This document shows positions 53,727 to 64,000 of a stretch of DNA of 64,000 nt, piece after piece. Numbering within the stretch: position 1 is the stretch's first letter; the number at the start of each line of letters is the position of its first letter. The notes below the pieces were generated by a model that saw only the letters and a program-made list of their open reading frames with translations, was not told the DNA's origin and ran no database searches. Origin of the DNA: Eucommia ulmoides (taxonomy: Eukaryota > Streptophyta > Magnoliopsida > Garryales > Eucommiaceae). A program made the position numbers and the translations under genes. The stretch spans positions 52,874,897 to 52,938,896 of the forward strand of contig CM028330.1 in NCBI GenBank assembly GCA_016647705.1, in the 5' to 3' direction.

Positions 53727-55572
53727 TGTTATAGACAGAACTTGTATTCTGTCTCTTTTTAAAATTTATATTTTTTTACTCGCAAGCGATGTCGATCCCA
53801 CGAGGATTGTTAGTAGAGGAAAAATACTTAATCTATCCAAATTGATTTAATTATAATCTAATTGAAAAATATTTTTTGTTTTGTGATTAAAAAACTAAAA
53901 AACTAAATAAATAGTAAAATAATTAAATTAATATAGAAAAATATACTAGGATTTCAGAATCCACCAATGTATAATAATTAGTTCTATTATTGTGTTGACT
54001 TCAAATTTTAAGCGATAGTAGGGTGATCAATCTTACTATCCTCTTAAGAATTTAGAAATTAAGCCTGATGTAAATCTCAAGTTGATTTTTCTGGATCTTT
54101 AAAAAATCGTAATTCTTAAATATTATGTGTATACAATTTAATGAAAAACACAAAATCAAAATATGTTACTTATTTAATAAAGATCCAAGTATTAAATAAT
54201 CCATAACAATCAATGACACATGATATAAAAGATAAAATCGTTTATTTAATTGAAAAAACCGTAGAAGTTGAATTGCAATTTGTTTGGAATCAACACGACA
54301 TAAAACACAATTAATTACACATGATTTCATCCTCAATCTTAATATAAAAAAACATGGAACCAGGTTAGGAATTGTGAGTTTCGTATTTCAAAAATTATGT
54401 CGTTTTCATATTTTTCCTTTAACTTGGATTTGTATAAACGAACATTTCTAACATTTTGGGCAGAACGCTCAGAAAAATAGAATTTATCATTCTTCGAGCA
54501 TGATAGATCGATGATATTTAATTCATACGTTAATCTAATCTAGGGTGAATTAAAATCGAAGTATAAACCATCAAATTTAGTGATAAATCTTTGTGAATAC
54601 TATTATGTGGCTATTAATTTTAGACCTCAAGTACTAAATTTAATGAAGCAATTGAATTTATTATTAAAATTTCTTTTGATAATAAATTCAATTATAATGG
54701 TGCGATCACCGAAAACACAATTCATCGTCACATAATTGTTTAAACAAATGAAAAATTAAATTAAAAATATAATATTACATAATTTCAATAATATAATACC
54801 ACAATTCTAACATGATTAAAGGAAGTTAGCTGCTCATCGTTGTATAAAGCGGTGTTTTCTTTGAAACAATTCTCAAAAATACTGTTTTATACTTTGTACC
54901 CCTAAGAATCAAAACTTCATCTTTTTTTATAATAAAAATAAAAATAAAAGATATATCTACAAAATATCTTAAAATTAGTATTCTTTCTCTAATTATGTAC
55001 AAGTGTGTCTTTACAATGATCCCAAGCCCCATAATTATAGCCAAAATATCTTAGATATTTTGGGGGTAAATTGGTCAAAAGAAGAATTAAGATATGTGAA
55101 AATAAAAAGAACCAAAAATTGAAGGGGGACTGCTGACATTGGCCAAGTGGGGGTGGATTTACTGTAGCAGCTCGGTAGGGGACTCAGTACTGTAGCGGAT
55201 TCGGTACTGTAGCAGTCTCATTTGTTCGTCTTTTGTTCGATTTGCCGCAGTTTGCTAGTTTTTTATCCGATTTACTCCAACTCAACGCTATTTTGTTCGC
55301 TTTTCAAAAACCTACAAAACCATATAAAATAAATTAATTTTTGATATCGTTGAGGGATTGAACAATTCATTCCGATATCTTTGGTTTTGTTCGATTTTTG
55401 TTCGGCTTTGCGTGGTTTATTTGTTTTAACTCCGATTTGCCCCATCTTAATGCCGTTTTGATCCTTTTTCATAAATAACTAAAATAAATTTATTTATAAT
55501 TTTTCACATTATTCAAATGATTAATAAACCTAAGTTTAAAGGTATAAAATCGTACAAAATGAGGTGCGATCA
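53727..55572 (-). repeat. LTR 3 of the chained element (5' LTR)
   Basis: 1846 bp; minus strand starts TGATCGCACCTCATTTTG and ends GTCTATAACA. Compared with LTR 2 it lacks about 40 bases near 53780 (between CTCGCAAGCG and ATCGATCCCACGAG). Confidence 0.9.
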
Positions 55573-55603
55573 CAGCACACTGAAAAATCTAGATTTTGCT
55601 ACT

Positions 55604-55817
55604 ATAGAAAGAAATGAGGGAAAACAAATTCTATATTCATTGATACAATTATAAGGGATCAAACACTTTCAAATAGGAAAAGAATAACATACGGTTGCTA
55701 ACCTTAGACTCCATACAATTAATGAGTTTTCTAATTTATTCAAATCATTACTTTCCTAAATTATTCAAATTTCTAATCAATCAAATCCATACCAAAACTA
55801 ACCCTAATTTACCAACA
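55604..55817 (-). repeat. 3' LTR of the Ty1/copia element
   Basis: On the minus strand the purine tract AAGGGGGAG (about 55827-55819) is followed by TGTTGGTAAATTAGGG, a typical copia LTR start, at 55817. The outer end near 55604 is not sharp (CTTTCTATAGTAGCA on minus) and borders the tandem array. Confidence 0.65.
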
Positions 55818-58800
55818 CTCCCCCTTAAGTTAGTGCAAAGATATCCATCATGCCCAACTTGCTCACTTAAAGCTCGAAAGACTGTCTCAACAGTCTATTT
55901 GTCAAAACATCTGCAACTTGCTGTGTGGTGGGTACAAATAGAGTACAAATTTTTCATTCTTCAAGCTTTTATTTTATAAAGTGTATATCAATCTCAACAT
56001 GTTTCGTCCTGTCATGTAGAATCAGATTATGAGAAATGCTGATTGCCGCCTTGTTGTCACAATACAATTTCATAAGAAGACTTACTAGTTTTTTAAGCTA
56101 TTCTAGAACCCATTTTAGCCAAAGAATCTCGCACACTCCCTGCGCCATTGATTTGAATTCCGTCTCAGCACTACTTCTGGCAACAACACTCAGCTTCTTT
56201 CTCCTTTAAGTGATTAGATTATCCCATAGAAATGTACAGTATCCTGATGTTGACCTTCTATCACTGACCGAACCTGCCTAATTAGCATCTGTATACTCCT
56301 CAATCCTATTTTTCTCATTTTTCTTGAAGAATAGTCTTTTTCATGGTGTGCTTTTTAGATTGCGAAGAATTCGATACACAACTTCCATATGTTCTTCGTA
56401 CGGAGAATGCATAAATTGACTTACCATCCTCACAGCGAAAGCAATTTCAGGACGTGTATGTGACAAGTAGATTAGTTTTCCAACTAGTATTTGGTATCTT
56501 CTCATGTCTATTGGAACGCCATCTTTTACATCTCCAAGTTTTGAATTAACTTCTATTAGAGTGTCAGAAAGTGTGCAACCACTAATTCCAGTTTCTCTCA
56601 AGAAATCTAGAATGTACTTCCGCTGCGAAACTACAATGCCCTTTTTTGACCTTGCCACTTACATTCCAAGAAAATACTTTAGTTGGCCCAAATATTTAAT
56701 TTTGAATTCCTTGGCTAAGCTCTATTTCAATCTGCTTATCTCTTCTAAATCATATCCAGTTAAAATTATATCATCCACATAGACAATCAAGATAGAGATC
56801 TTGTCTTTAGTAGATTTCTTTGTAAAGAGAGTATGATCAGATTATCCTTGTGTATATCCTTGACTCTTGACAAACTTCGTAAGTCTCTCGAACCAAGCTC
56901 TGGGAGACTGTTTAAGACTATATAGAGAATTCTTTACATACCTTGGTTCCAAACTTTTCAGTAAAGCCAGGTGGGGGCTCCATATAGACTTCTTTCTCTA
57001 AGTCTCCATTCAATAAGGCATTCTTCACATCCAGCTGATTCAAAGGTATATCAAGATTAGCAGCAACAGAAAAGAGTACCCGAACTGTATTTAGCTTCGC
57101 CACTAGAAAAAAATCTTAGAGTAATCTACTCCATATGTCTGATTGAAACCTTTAGCTACAAGACGAGTCTTATATCTTTCCAAAGATCCATCTGAGTTGT
57201 ACTTCACGGTGAATAGCCATTTGCAGCCAACAACAGTCTTCTCATCTGGCAAATTCACTTTCTCCCAAGTAGCATTCTTCTTCAGAGCTCTCATCTCCTA
57301 AAAAATCGTTTCTTTCCACTCAGGAACATTTAGAGCCTCCTAGACACTATTAGGAATGACCACACTAGACACTTGTGGAATGAAGGGACAATATGAAGAT
57401 GAAATATTTTTGAAAGATACAAAAATTGACAAAGGGTTTTTAGTACAAGACCTAACACCTTTCCCAAGAGCAATAAAGAGATCAAGCTGAGTAGAAGAAT
57501 TTGACTCAGAATTACCTGGAAGATTCTTTGACAAGTTATCATAAGTTTCATTATCCAACCTCTGATTAGATTCTTGGTAGTGCTGTGGGATAGTATCGCA
57601 TTTTTGTGCTAGATACTCCTTTGAATATACAAAACTTTTATACTGTTTCGCACACATCTCTGTAGTTTCAGTATTTTGATTCTGAGATGACATTACCAAA
57701 GGTCGTTCATCGGTAGATTCAATATTTTCAACATTTAATTCATTTGTTTTCCTAGACTTTGTACCATATCATTCTCTTTCAGTAACTAGTTCTGAGAAAC
57801 ATCATCGTGAACGAACTCAAAAAATAAGCCATTTAAAAAATCATTTTCACTAGTGCTCTCCCCTGAATATGGGAATTGTTGTAGTAAGATTGTCCTTAAA
57901 AAAGGTGACATCCATAGACACGTACATATTTTTGGAAACATGAACAAAACATTTATAACCTCTATAGCATCGTGAACAAAGGCCACACTTCCAAAAACAT
58001 TTAAGGGAATGTATGTTGTGAGCCGAGTGGTGGGAAAGCATTCGGTAAAAAGTTTTATAGGTGTTTAAAAGTTCAAAATTCTTGTAGGTAGCCTATTAAT
58101 CAAGTTAGTGGCTGTTAACGTAGCTTATCCCTAAAGATATTTAGGAACCTTAGTTTGAAAACTTATACCTCTAGAAATTTCAAGGAGATGTCTATTTTTT
58201 CTTTCAGCCACTCCGTTTTGTTGAGGTATATTATTACAAGAACTTTGGTGAACAATCCATTTTTCGGCAAAAATATTCCCTAACACAGTGTTAAAGAATT
58301 CATTTCCATTATCACTTCAAAAACTTTTAATCTGAGTCTAAAAGTATGTTTGAACCATATTATAGAAATTTTTAAACACAGTTTCAACATCAGATTTTTC
58401 TTTTAAAAGGAACACCCAAGTGACTCTAGTATGATCATCAATGAAAGTAACAAACTAACGTTTCCCAGAAAAAGTTGGCACTCTAGAAGGACCCGAAACA
58501 TTACTATGAATCATGGTAAATGGTCTTGATTTTTTATGTGGTTGAGGTGAAAAAACAGTCTGATGATGTTTTGCTAACTCACAAGATTCACACCGAAAAG
58601 CAGAAGGATTTTTATTCATGATTTGGAAACAAATATTTTAAATATTGAAAATTTGGATGTTCTAATCGATAATGCCATAACATAATCTTATTGTCACTAG
58701 AAACATAAATAGAATTGAAACAAGTCTGTTGATCTTGCCTTCCAAAAGTTGATCCGTTATTAAAAAGGTAGAGGCCACCATCTTATTTAGCACCCCCAAT

Positions 58801-60133
58801 CATCTTCCCTGAGGTTAAATACTGAAATTCACAACGAGAAGACCAAAAATTAATTTGAAAATTATGATCAAAGGTTAATTTGCTGATAAACATGAGATTA
58901 TATGATAAATGAAGAACGTGCAAAATATTTTTAAGGATTAGAAAAAGGGAAATGGTCATTGTTCCTTTCCCAGCAACAGTAGCAAAAGAGTCATCGACAA
59001 TTTTAACTTTTTGATTCCCTGCACAAGGTGTATATGAATAAAAAATTACAAAGTGCTGGTAATATAATCGGTAGCACTTGAATCTGATATCCAGAAAACA
59101 TTAGACTTGGTACAAGTGATGGCGGCAGCGAAAGAGTTACCTGATTGTGTTAGAGAACAAGATGGGTTAGAATTTCCTAAGGATTGAAACTGAAATATTC
59201 TGTATAGGTACTCTACATGTTCCTTTGTAAACGGAAGTGATTATGAGAAAGATTGTTGCCCTGGATCTGAGTTGTTAGCTTGAAATGCGCAAAAATCTCC
59301 CCCTGACCTGGTGTCACTGCCTGATTTTTTCTTCCAATTTGTTGGTTTCCCATGCAGCTTCCAGCAACTTTCCCGGGTATGCCACGACTTTCTACAACGG
59401 TCACACTAAGGCCTCTGCTTTCTTCCTCGCCTATCTCTTTCTGAATCTGTACCTCGGGCCACAAGAGCAGATCTTTCACCATTTATTTTTGGTTCATCGA
59501 TGTTCTTCAACATCACTTGTTGTCGTGCTTCTTCTCTACGTACTTCGAAAATACCTCTCTTATCGTCGGCAATGGTTGCTTTCCTAAAATACGTCCTCGA
59601 ACCTCATCGTGTTCTTTGTTCAAACCATACAAATACTCGACTTCTCCCAACCTTCTTTTTGTACTGAGCACTATCATTTGGATTTTTTCATTGTTCAACT
59701 TCAAACATACCCAATTCCTGCCAAATCGTCATCATATCATTATAGTAGGTTGTTACCTCACGATTGCCTTGTTGCATCTTCCACATTCAGGTGTTTAATT
59801 CGAACAATTATGAGTGATTGTTCAAATCTGAATAGGTTTCCTAACTTGCTTCCTAGACATCGCGAGCTGTTGGTAGGTACAAGAAGGGTTTTCAAACAAT
59901 TGGTTCCATGGATCAGCCAAGCAGTCACCATTGAGTTTTTTGAATGTCACTACCTGTATCTCGGATCGTCAGTGGTTGGCGATGTCATTTCGCCATTCAA
60001 GTGCCCGAGTTTTTCTTTATCGTCGATCACTAATCGCACGGACTGAGACCACTCAAAGTAATTCTTTCCATTCAATTTGTGAATGGTGATTTGAAGAGAA
60101 TTTTCAGAAAATGAGACAGTCGAAAAAGGCGGC
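55604..60133 (-). pseudogene. Decayed Ty1/copia retrotransposon (gag-pol), antisense
   Basis: On the minus strand, in Ty1/copia order: gag start (GKNYFEWSQSVRLVIDDKEK, near 60040), a CCHC-like region (near 59390), GAG-pre-integrase and integrase (about 58900-58000; SDNGNEFF, GVAERKNRH), then reverse transcriptase (57294-56341; TVVGCKWLFTVKYNSDGSLE, LDVKNALLNGDLEKEVYMEP, YVDD at 56781-56770, ILVGKLIYLSHTRPEIAFAV). Stops and frameshifts break every domain. The RNase H part is short. A 3' LTR of about 214 bp precedes. The 5' end is missing: gag is cut by the gypsy LTR at 60134, and the rest may lie beyond the window. Not functional. Confidence 0.88.
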
Positions 60134-60417
60134 TGCGATATAAGACCCGGGTTTTAGCACGTACGTCATTTTAGTTGAATTTTAAAGCAATTGGAAAAAT
60201 ACGGGGTAAAATTGTGTTAATTTATATCCAAATTAAAAGTTTAGGGATCAAATTGCAAATTTATAAAACATTTATTCTAAGCTTGGGATTCAAATTGTCA
60301 TTTAAGTTATAAAATTTAAATTTTAGGGGTGAAATTATAATTTAAGAAAATTATAAATGTGAATTGGGTAAAAAATGAAGATTCAAAGAAAGTTAGGGGG
60401 AGAATGGAGTAATTAAA

Positions 60418-60421
<4 letters not shown>

Positions 60422-60496
<75 letters not shown>
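60422..60496. repeat. (AT)n microsatellite, ~75 bp
   Basis: Pure AT dinucleotides inside the gypsy LTR; likely unstable in length. Ends at ACATGCTTGTGC. Confidence 0.95.
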
Positions 60497-60499
<3 letters not shown>

Positions 60500-61956
60500 G
60501 CTTGTGCATGCGTGTGCCATGAGCTTAGCCGGAGATAGGAAGGTGTGGGAGAAGGGTGATGTGGCGTAAAGAAAACCCAAAAACCAATCCACAAAAACCT
60601 ATGCAATTTAATGATCCATAAAAAAATCTTGATCTCAAGCCTAAAAAGAAGAAGAAAAATAAGAAATCTAGAGAGAGAGGGGGGGTCGTCGGAGTGTGGG
60701 TGTATTCTTCCGGTTGTTTGAACGATTCCATGTGCGTGGGTATGGTTGGTCGTGTGTCCTCTGTTCAGTTCGTCGTCGGTTTGTTCATCGTTGGTGTATG
60801 GGTGTGGTGATCGACGGTAGGTGTGTTCCTTTGTTCTGAACCAGCGTGCAAGTGTGTATGTGTGTAGGAGTTTTGTTGACAGTGTGTATGGGTGTGTGCT
60901 GTTATGTGTGGTGTATGTTCAGTTACCAGAGTGGGTAGAGATAGAGAGAAGTTCGCTGGTGGGAGTGATCGTCGTGTTTCGTGGGTGTGTAGGTGTTGTG
61001 TTGTAGGGTGATTTGATCAAACTTGTGGGGGAGGGGGGTGTTATTGGTAGAATGGACTGCTGTGTAGGTGTGTTTTGGTCGTTGAGGTGGGGTGGTGAAA
61101 GAGCCGTCGGAGTTAGTGAAGAAAGAGCCGTCGGAGTTAGTGAAGAAAGAGAGAGAGAGAGTGACGGCTGGTCTAATTCGCAAGTAGAAGCAGAAAGAGA
61201 AAGATGGTCGTTCGCCTAGGCGGTGGAGCATCAAAACGCAAAATAAAAAAAGAAAAGAATGGTAGAGTGTTCGCCTAGGCGGTGAGTCCTCGGCCTAGGC
61301 GGTGTCGCGTCAGTAAACAAAATAGAGAAGAAAAGAAGCTGGTTCACTGAGGCGGTAAGTACTGGAGCAGAAACTAATTTTTTTTTAAGGAAAAAAGAAA
61401 TGGACAACTATTTCGGAACGGGTAACATTTTTCGTTAAATTTAACTACTAGTATAAAAATTTCGTAATCGGAATAATAAATTTTGGGACCGTTCGTATTA
61501 CTAAAGTTTATACAATAAATTTTAACAAAGCGAAACATAGCCGAATGATAATTTTTCATAGTAAAATGTGGGGACGGGAAAGTTGTGAAACTTAGGGCCT
61601 GCATTGTATGATTAGGTTATTTTAAATAAATTATTAATTTAGGCCCTGTCACTATTAAGTTCGTAGGCACTGGAGTATCGGTAGAGGGTAGTCAGTAAAA
61701 GCTGATCGGAGCGGATAGTCAGGTGAGTGTACTGTCTTCTACATAAATTACAAATTGTATTTTTGTATATATTATGGAAAATTGTGTTTATTTAAAAATA
61801 GACAAAGTTGAACTTATATGGATCAAACTGTTTGAGGTGTTTGTGGAAAAATGTTTTGTGGATTATGTTGGTTTTAAAAGGGTAGAAAATGATTGTGTAT
61901 CGAGTCGTTTGTTTTTGAGGTGGAAATTGATGATTGGTCCAATTATGCCATAGTAT

Positions 61957-62126
61957 ATTCTTCCTATAAAGGATGTGGATATTCTTCTCGTAAGGGATGT
62001 GGATATTCTTCCCGTAAGGGATGTGGATTTTTTTTCCGTAAGGGATATGGATATTCTTCCCGTAAGGGATGTGAATTTTCTTCCTGTAAGGGATGTGAAT
62101 TTTTTTCCCGTAAGGGATGTGGATTG
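61957..62126 (+). repeat. 24-bp minisatellite, 7 units, in the gypsy LTR
   Basis: GGATGTGG (or GGATATGG) starts at 61971, 61995, 62019, 62043, 62067, 62091 and 62115, exactly 24 bases apart, each followed by ATTCTTCCCGTAAG or a variant. Confidence 0.92.
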
Positions 62127-62842
62127 ACTCATCAGGGAATGCAAACCCTGCAGGTGGTACGGTACTATTGCAATTCCCGATCGTGAGGTGAAAACGATCC
62201 TATGGCTAGTCGAAGGGTGGTGTGGTATTTTGTCGTATACGGTGAACCGGTTAGATAAATTTATATATATTAGTTTACACTGGATTGGTGCATCCATACA
62301 TATATAGGTGTATTTATTATTCTATTTGATTTTCACTACTTGGACGGAATGTTATAAATATATGAGTTTATTTCTGTGATGACAGGAAAACCGAGTTTCC
62401 GTGTGGTATGTGAATTTTTATATTATTCTGTGACTTGTGGTATTTTAATTTTATACTTGATCCATACAAAAATATTTTTTTATTACGAAGACAGTACACT
62501 GATAAAATTTTTGATTTCAGGTACCGCAGCTAGGATTCGGTCCCCTACTAGCACTAGGTAGAGTCCAATGATAGTGTTGTTTGGGAGTGGGCCGTCTGAG
62601 GCGAACCTGTGGGTGGTTCAGTTTTATTATTTTGCTGATATTATTTTGTCATACATATATTCGGGGACGGATGTGTCCCAATTGGGAAGAGTTGTGTGAT
62701 TTGTATACCTGTATATGTTAGTGTGTATATATATATATATATATATATGTTGTTTTCTGGTTGGTTGGTCGTTCAGGGGGTGCCATGTCGACGTCATGTC
62801 GGCCCCGGGTAACGGGTGTCCGAGGTGGGGTGTGACAATTTG

Positions 62843-62860
62843 TGATATCAGAGCCTAGAT
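62843..62860 (+). other. Primer-binding site of the Ty3/gypsy element
   Basis: TGATATCAGAGCCTAGAT, five bases after the LTR, is close to the TGGTATCAGAGCC sequence complementary to initiator tRNA-Met used by chromoviruses. Confidence 0.8.
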
Positions 62861-63071
62861 TATAGGTTCTGTAGACTTGTCAGTTGTCGTGTCAGTAGAG
62901 GACCATGAGATAGAAAGACATGCCAGTCATCTAGTCGGTAAGGGACTTTGAGATAGGATGTCGGTTGGTGATTTAGGCACTCGCGTGGTAGTTATTTAAG
63001 TAAATTAATTACTGTCATTTCCTGGTTGGCCTAGTTGGTTGTTGAGTTGAATTCTATTGTAGATAATAGGT

Positions 63072-64000
63072 ATGGAACGTAGAAACGAGAGCTCTGGGAG
63101 CGTGGGACTCCAGAGGCAAGTGGAACCTCAGGAACAGGGTGATAGGGTGCAAGGGAGCTTGGATGTTGTTGAAAGAATTTTGCAGGCTACTGCCTAGTTG
63201 ACAGAGCTGCAAGCGAAAGTCATGGAATGTCAAAAGGCCCAAACTGATACTGCTACATCCTAGGCAATACGTTTGAAGAGATTTAGGGAGTTGGACCCTC
63301 TGATTTTCACCGGAACGACGAGTCCAACTGATGCTGAGAATTGAATTAGAGGCGTGGGTCACGTATTCGAGGCTATGGGGATTACTGACGATAGTCGAGT
63401 TCCCCTTGCCACTTTTCAATTGAAGGAAGAGGCCGAGCATTGGTGGGAAGAAATGAAGAGATTAATTACCGGTATTGGCGAGAAGATTACATGGGATCGT
63501 TTTATTGAAATGTTCAATGAAAAATATTTCCCCGAGTCTTATCGATTCTAAATAGAGGAGGAATTTATAGTGTTGAAACAGGGGAAGCTGACAGTTCAAC
63601 AATACGAAGTTAAATTTGATGCTTTATCCCGTTTTGCCCCAGATATGGTAAAAACGGAAGAGGCAAAATGCAGACGTTTCCAAAAGGGACTTCAATTAGA
63701 GATTCGTTCTAGGTTGACAAGCAGGCAGATTAAGAGTTACGTGGAGTTGGTGAATACGGCAAAACTAGTAGAGAGGGATGTTCAAGAAGCCGCCGAGAGT
63801 CATGAGCAGTACAAAAAGAACATATTTGAGTCGCCCAACAAATTTTCAGGTGGTACTTCTTGGGGGGCAGTATTTCGACCGCCAGTTGCTCGGGCCCCAT
63901 CGTTTGGCCAATCTGTTAGGAGTCGTGGTCCCGACAATCATACTCTGGGCGACAGCCGAGTGTATCTAAATCAAGTGTTGGTCCGCAGAGGCAGGGAATG
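63072..64000 (+). pseudogene. Start of gag of the Ty3/gypsy element, with stops; runs off the window
   Basis: From MERRNESSGSVGLQRQVEPQ the frame holds a chromovirus-type gag: FRELDPLIFTGTTSPTDAEN, ATFQLKEEAEHWWEEM, WDRFIEMFNEKYFPESYRF, LKQGKLTVQQYEVKFDALSR, FAPDMVKTEEAKCRRFQKGL. The same frame continues through at least four stop codons (two TAG, one TGA after AEN, one TAA after YRF). Each would be a Gln or Trp codon changed by C-to-T on one strand or the other, as expected from decay of methylated cytosines. Pol would follow beyond the window. Confidence 0.85.

Larger units (their letters stand above)
49211..55572 (-). mobile_element. Chained three-LTR non-autonomous retroelement, 6362 bp, target duplication CAGCA
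   Basis: Read on the minus strand, three LTRs of one family lie in the same orientation: 55572-53727, 52947-51099 and 51086-49211. The first two enclose a 779-bp internal stretch with primer site and purine tract; the last two are separated by only 12 bases. CAGCA stands at 49206-49210 and 55573-55577, so the whole chain went in, or was remodelled, between one target duplication. The internal stretch encodes nothing recognisable, so enzymes must come from elsewhere. The class (Ty3/gypsy-like) is inferred from a tRNA-Asp-type primer site. Confidence 0.87.
60134..62837 (+). repeat. 5' LTR of a Ty3/gypsy (Tekay/Del-like) element, ~2.7 kb
   Basis: Starts TGCGATATAAGACCCGGG (related to the TGTAACGACCCGG type of chromovirus LTRs) and ends GGGGTGTGACA, followed by a primer site. 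The 3' LTR is outside the window, so the target duplication cannot be tested; the left border is inferred from where copia gag ends. It contains an (AT)n run and a 24-bp minisatellite. Open frames in it are not genes. Confidence 0.75.

Noticed and set aside
60316..60606. 96-codon minus-strand frame with Ile-Tyr repeats
   Set aside because: Translation of the (AT)n microsatellite.
61893..62186. 97-codon frame with repeated KGCGYSSR
   Set aside because: It is the 24-bp minisatellite read in frame, within an LTR; no evidence of translation.
1..64000. tRNA or rRNA genes
   Set aside because: I looked for tRNA box A/B pairs with a cloverleaf and for rRNA signatures and found none convincing; the box-B-like GTCGAATCC phrases belong to a SINE-like repeat.

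Overview
This 64 kb window is nuclear DNA of a flowering plant, probably a eudicot. It carries spliced genes whose proteins are close to known plant families, AT-rich introns, and dense nested retrotransposons and MITEs. No species can be named from the sequence alone.

Five host genes are recognisable and all look intact: a BUD31/G10 splicing factor (747-2321, +, 3 exons, 145 aa); gamma-tubulin complex protein GCP3/SPC98 (9750-6299, -, 2 exons, 927 aa); a SINA/SINAT-type RING E3 ubiquitin ligase (32090-35097, +, 3 exons, 305 aa); a PTI1-like receptor-like cytoplasmic kinase (37929-40934, +, 7 exons, 368 aa); and a secreted GH5 glycosidase with a C-terminal ricin-B lectin domain (44234-41608, -, 3 exons, 542 aa). 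Every splice junction was checked for GT/AG and phase. The genes are unrelated in function, as is usual in a plant chromosome.

Between the genes the window is layered mobile DNA. 10516-12967 is a solo LTR with an exact ACTAT target duplication, sitting inside a SINE-like repeat. 13742-27415 is a complete 13.7 kb LTR element (ACGAG duplication) with gag and protease, no recognisable reverse transcriptase or integrase, a block of short tandem repeats and antisense reading frames: a non-autonomous member of the Tat type of Ty3/gypsy. Two further elements sit inside it: a Ty1/copia remnant (14641-18020) and an unusual head-to-head LTR palindrome (21665-23772). Two more solo LTRs lie at 28879-29869 (probable) and 35667-36519 (clear, AATGG duplication). 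Small elements crowd the introns: MULE-like MITEs, TRIMs and a SINE-like family.

The right third (44-64 kb) has no host gene. It holds two well-bounded foldback MITEs, a degenerate tandem array with a period near 170 bp (46.5-49.2 kb), a three-LTR chained retroelement inserted into that array (49211-55572, CAGCA duplication), a decayed antisense Ty1/copia element (55.6-60.1 kb), and the 5' LTR and start of gag of a Ty3/gypsy element that runs out of the window (60134-64000).

The most unusual items are the three-LTR chained element, the palindromic LTR insertion of the same family, the protease-only Tat-like element with antisense frames and a tandem-repeat block, and the ~170 bp repeat, one copy of which also lies in a BUD31 intron.
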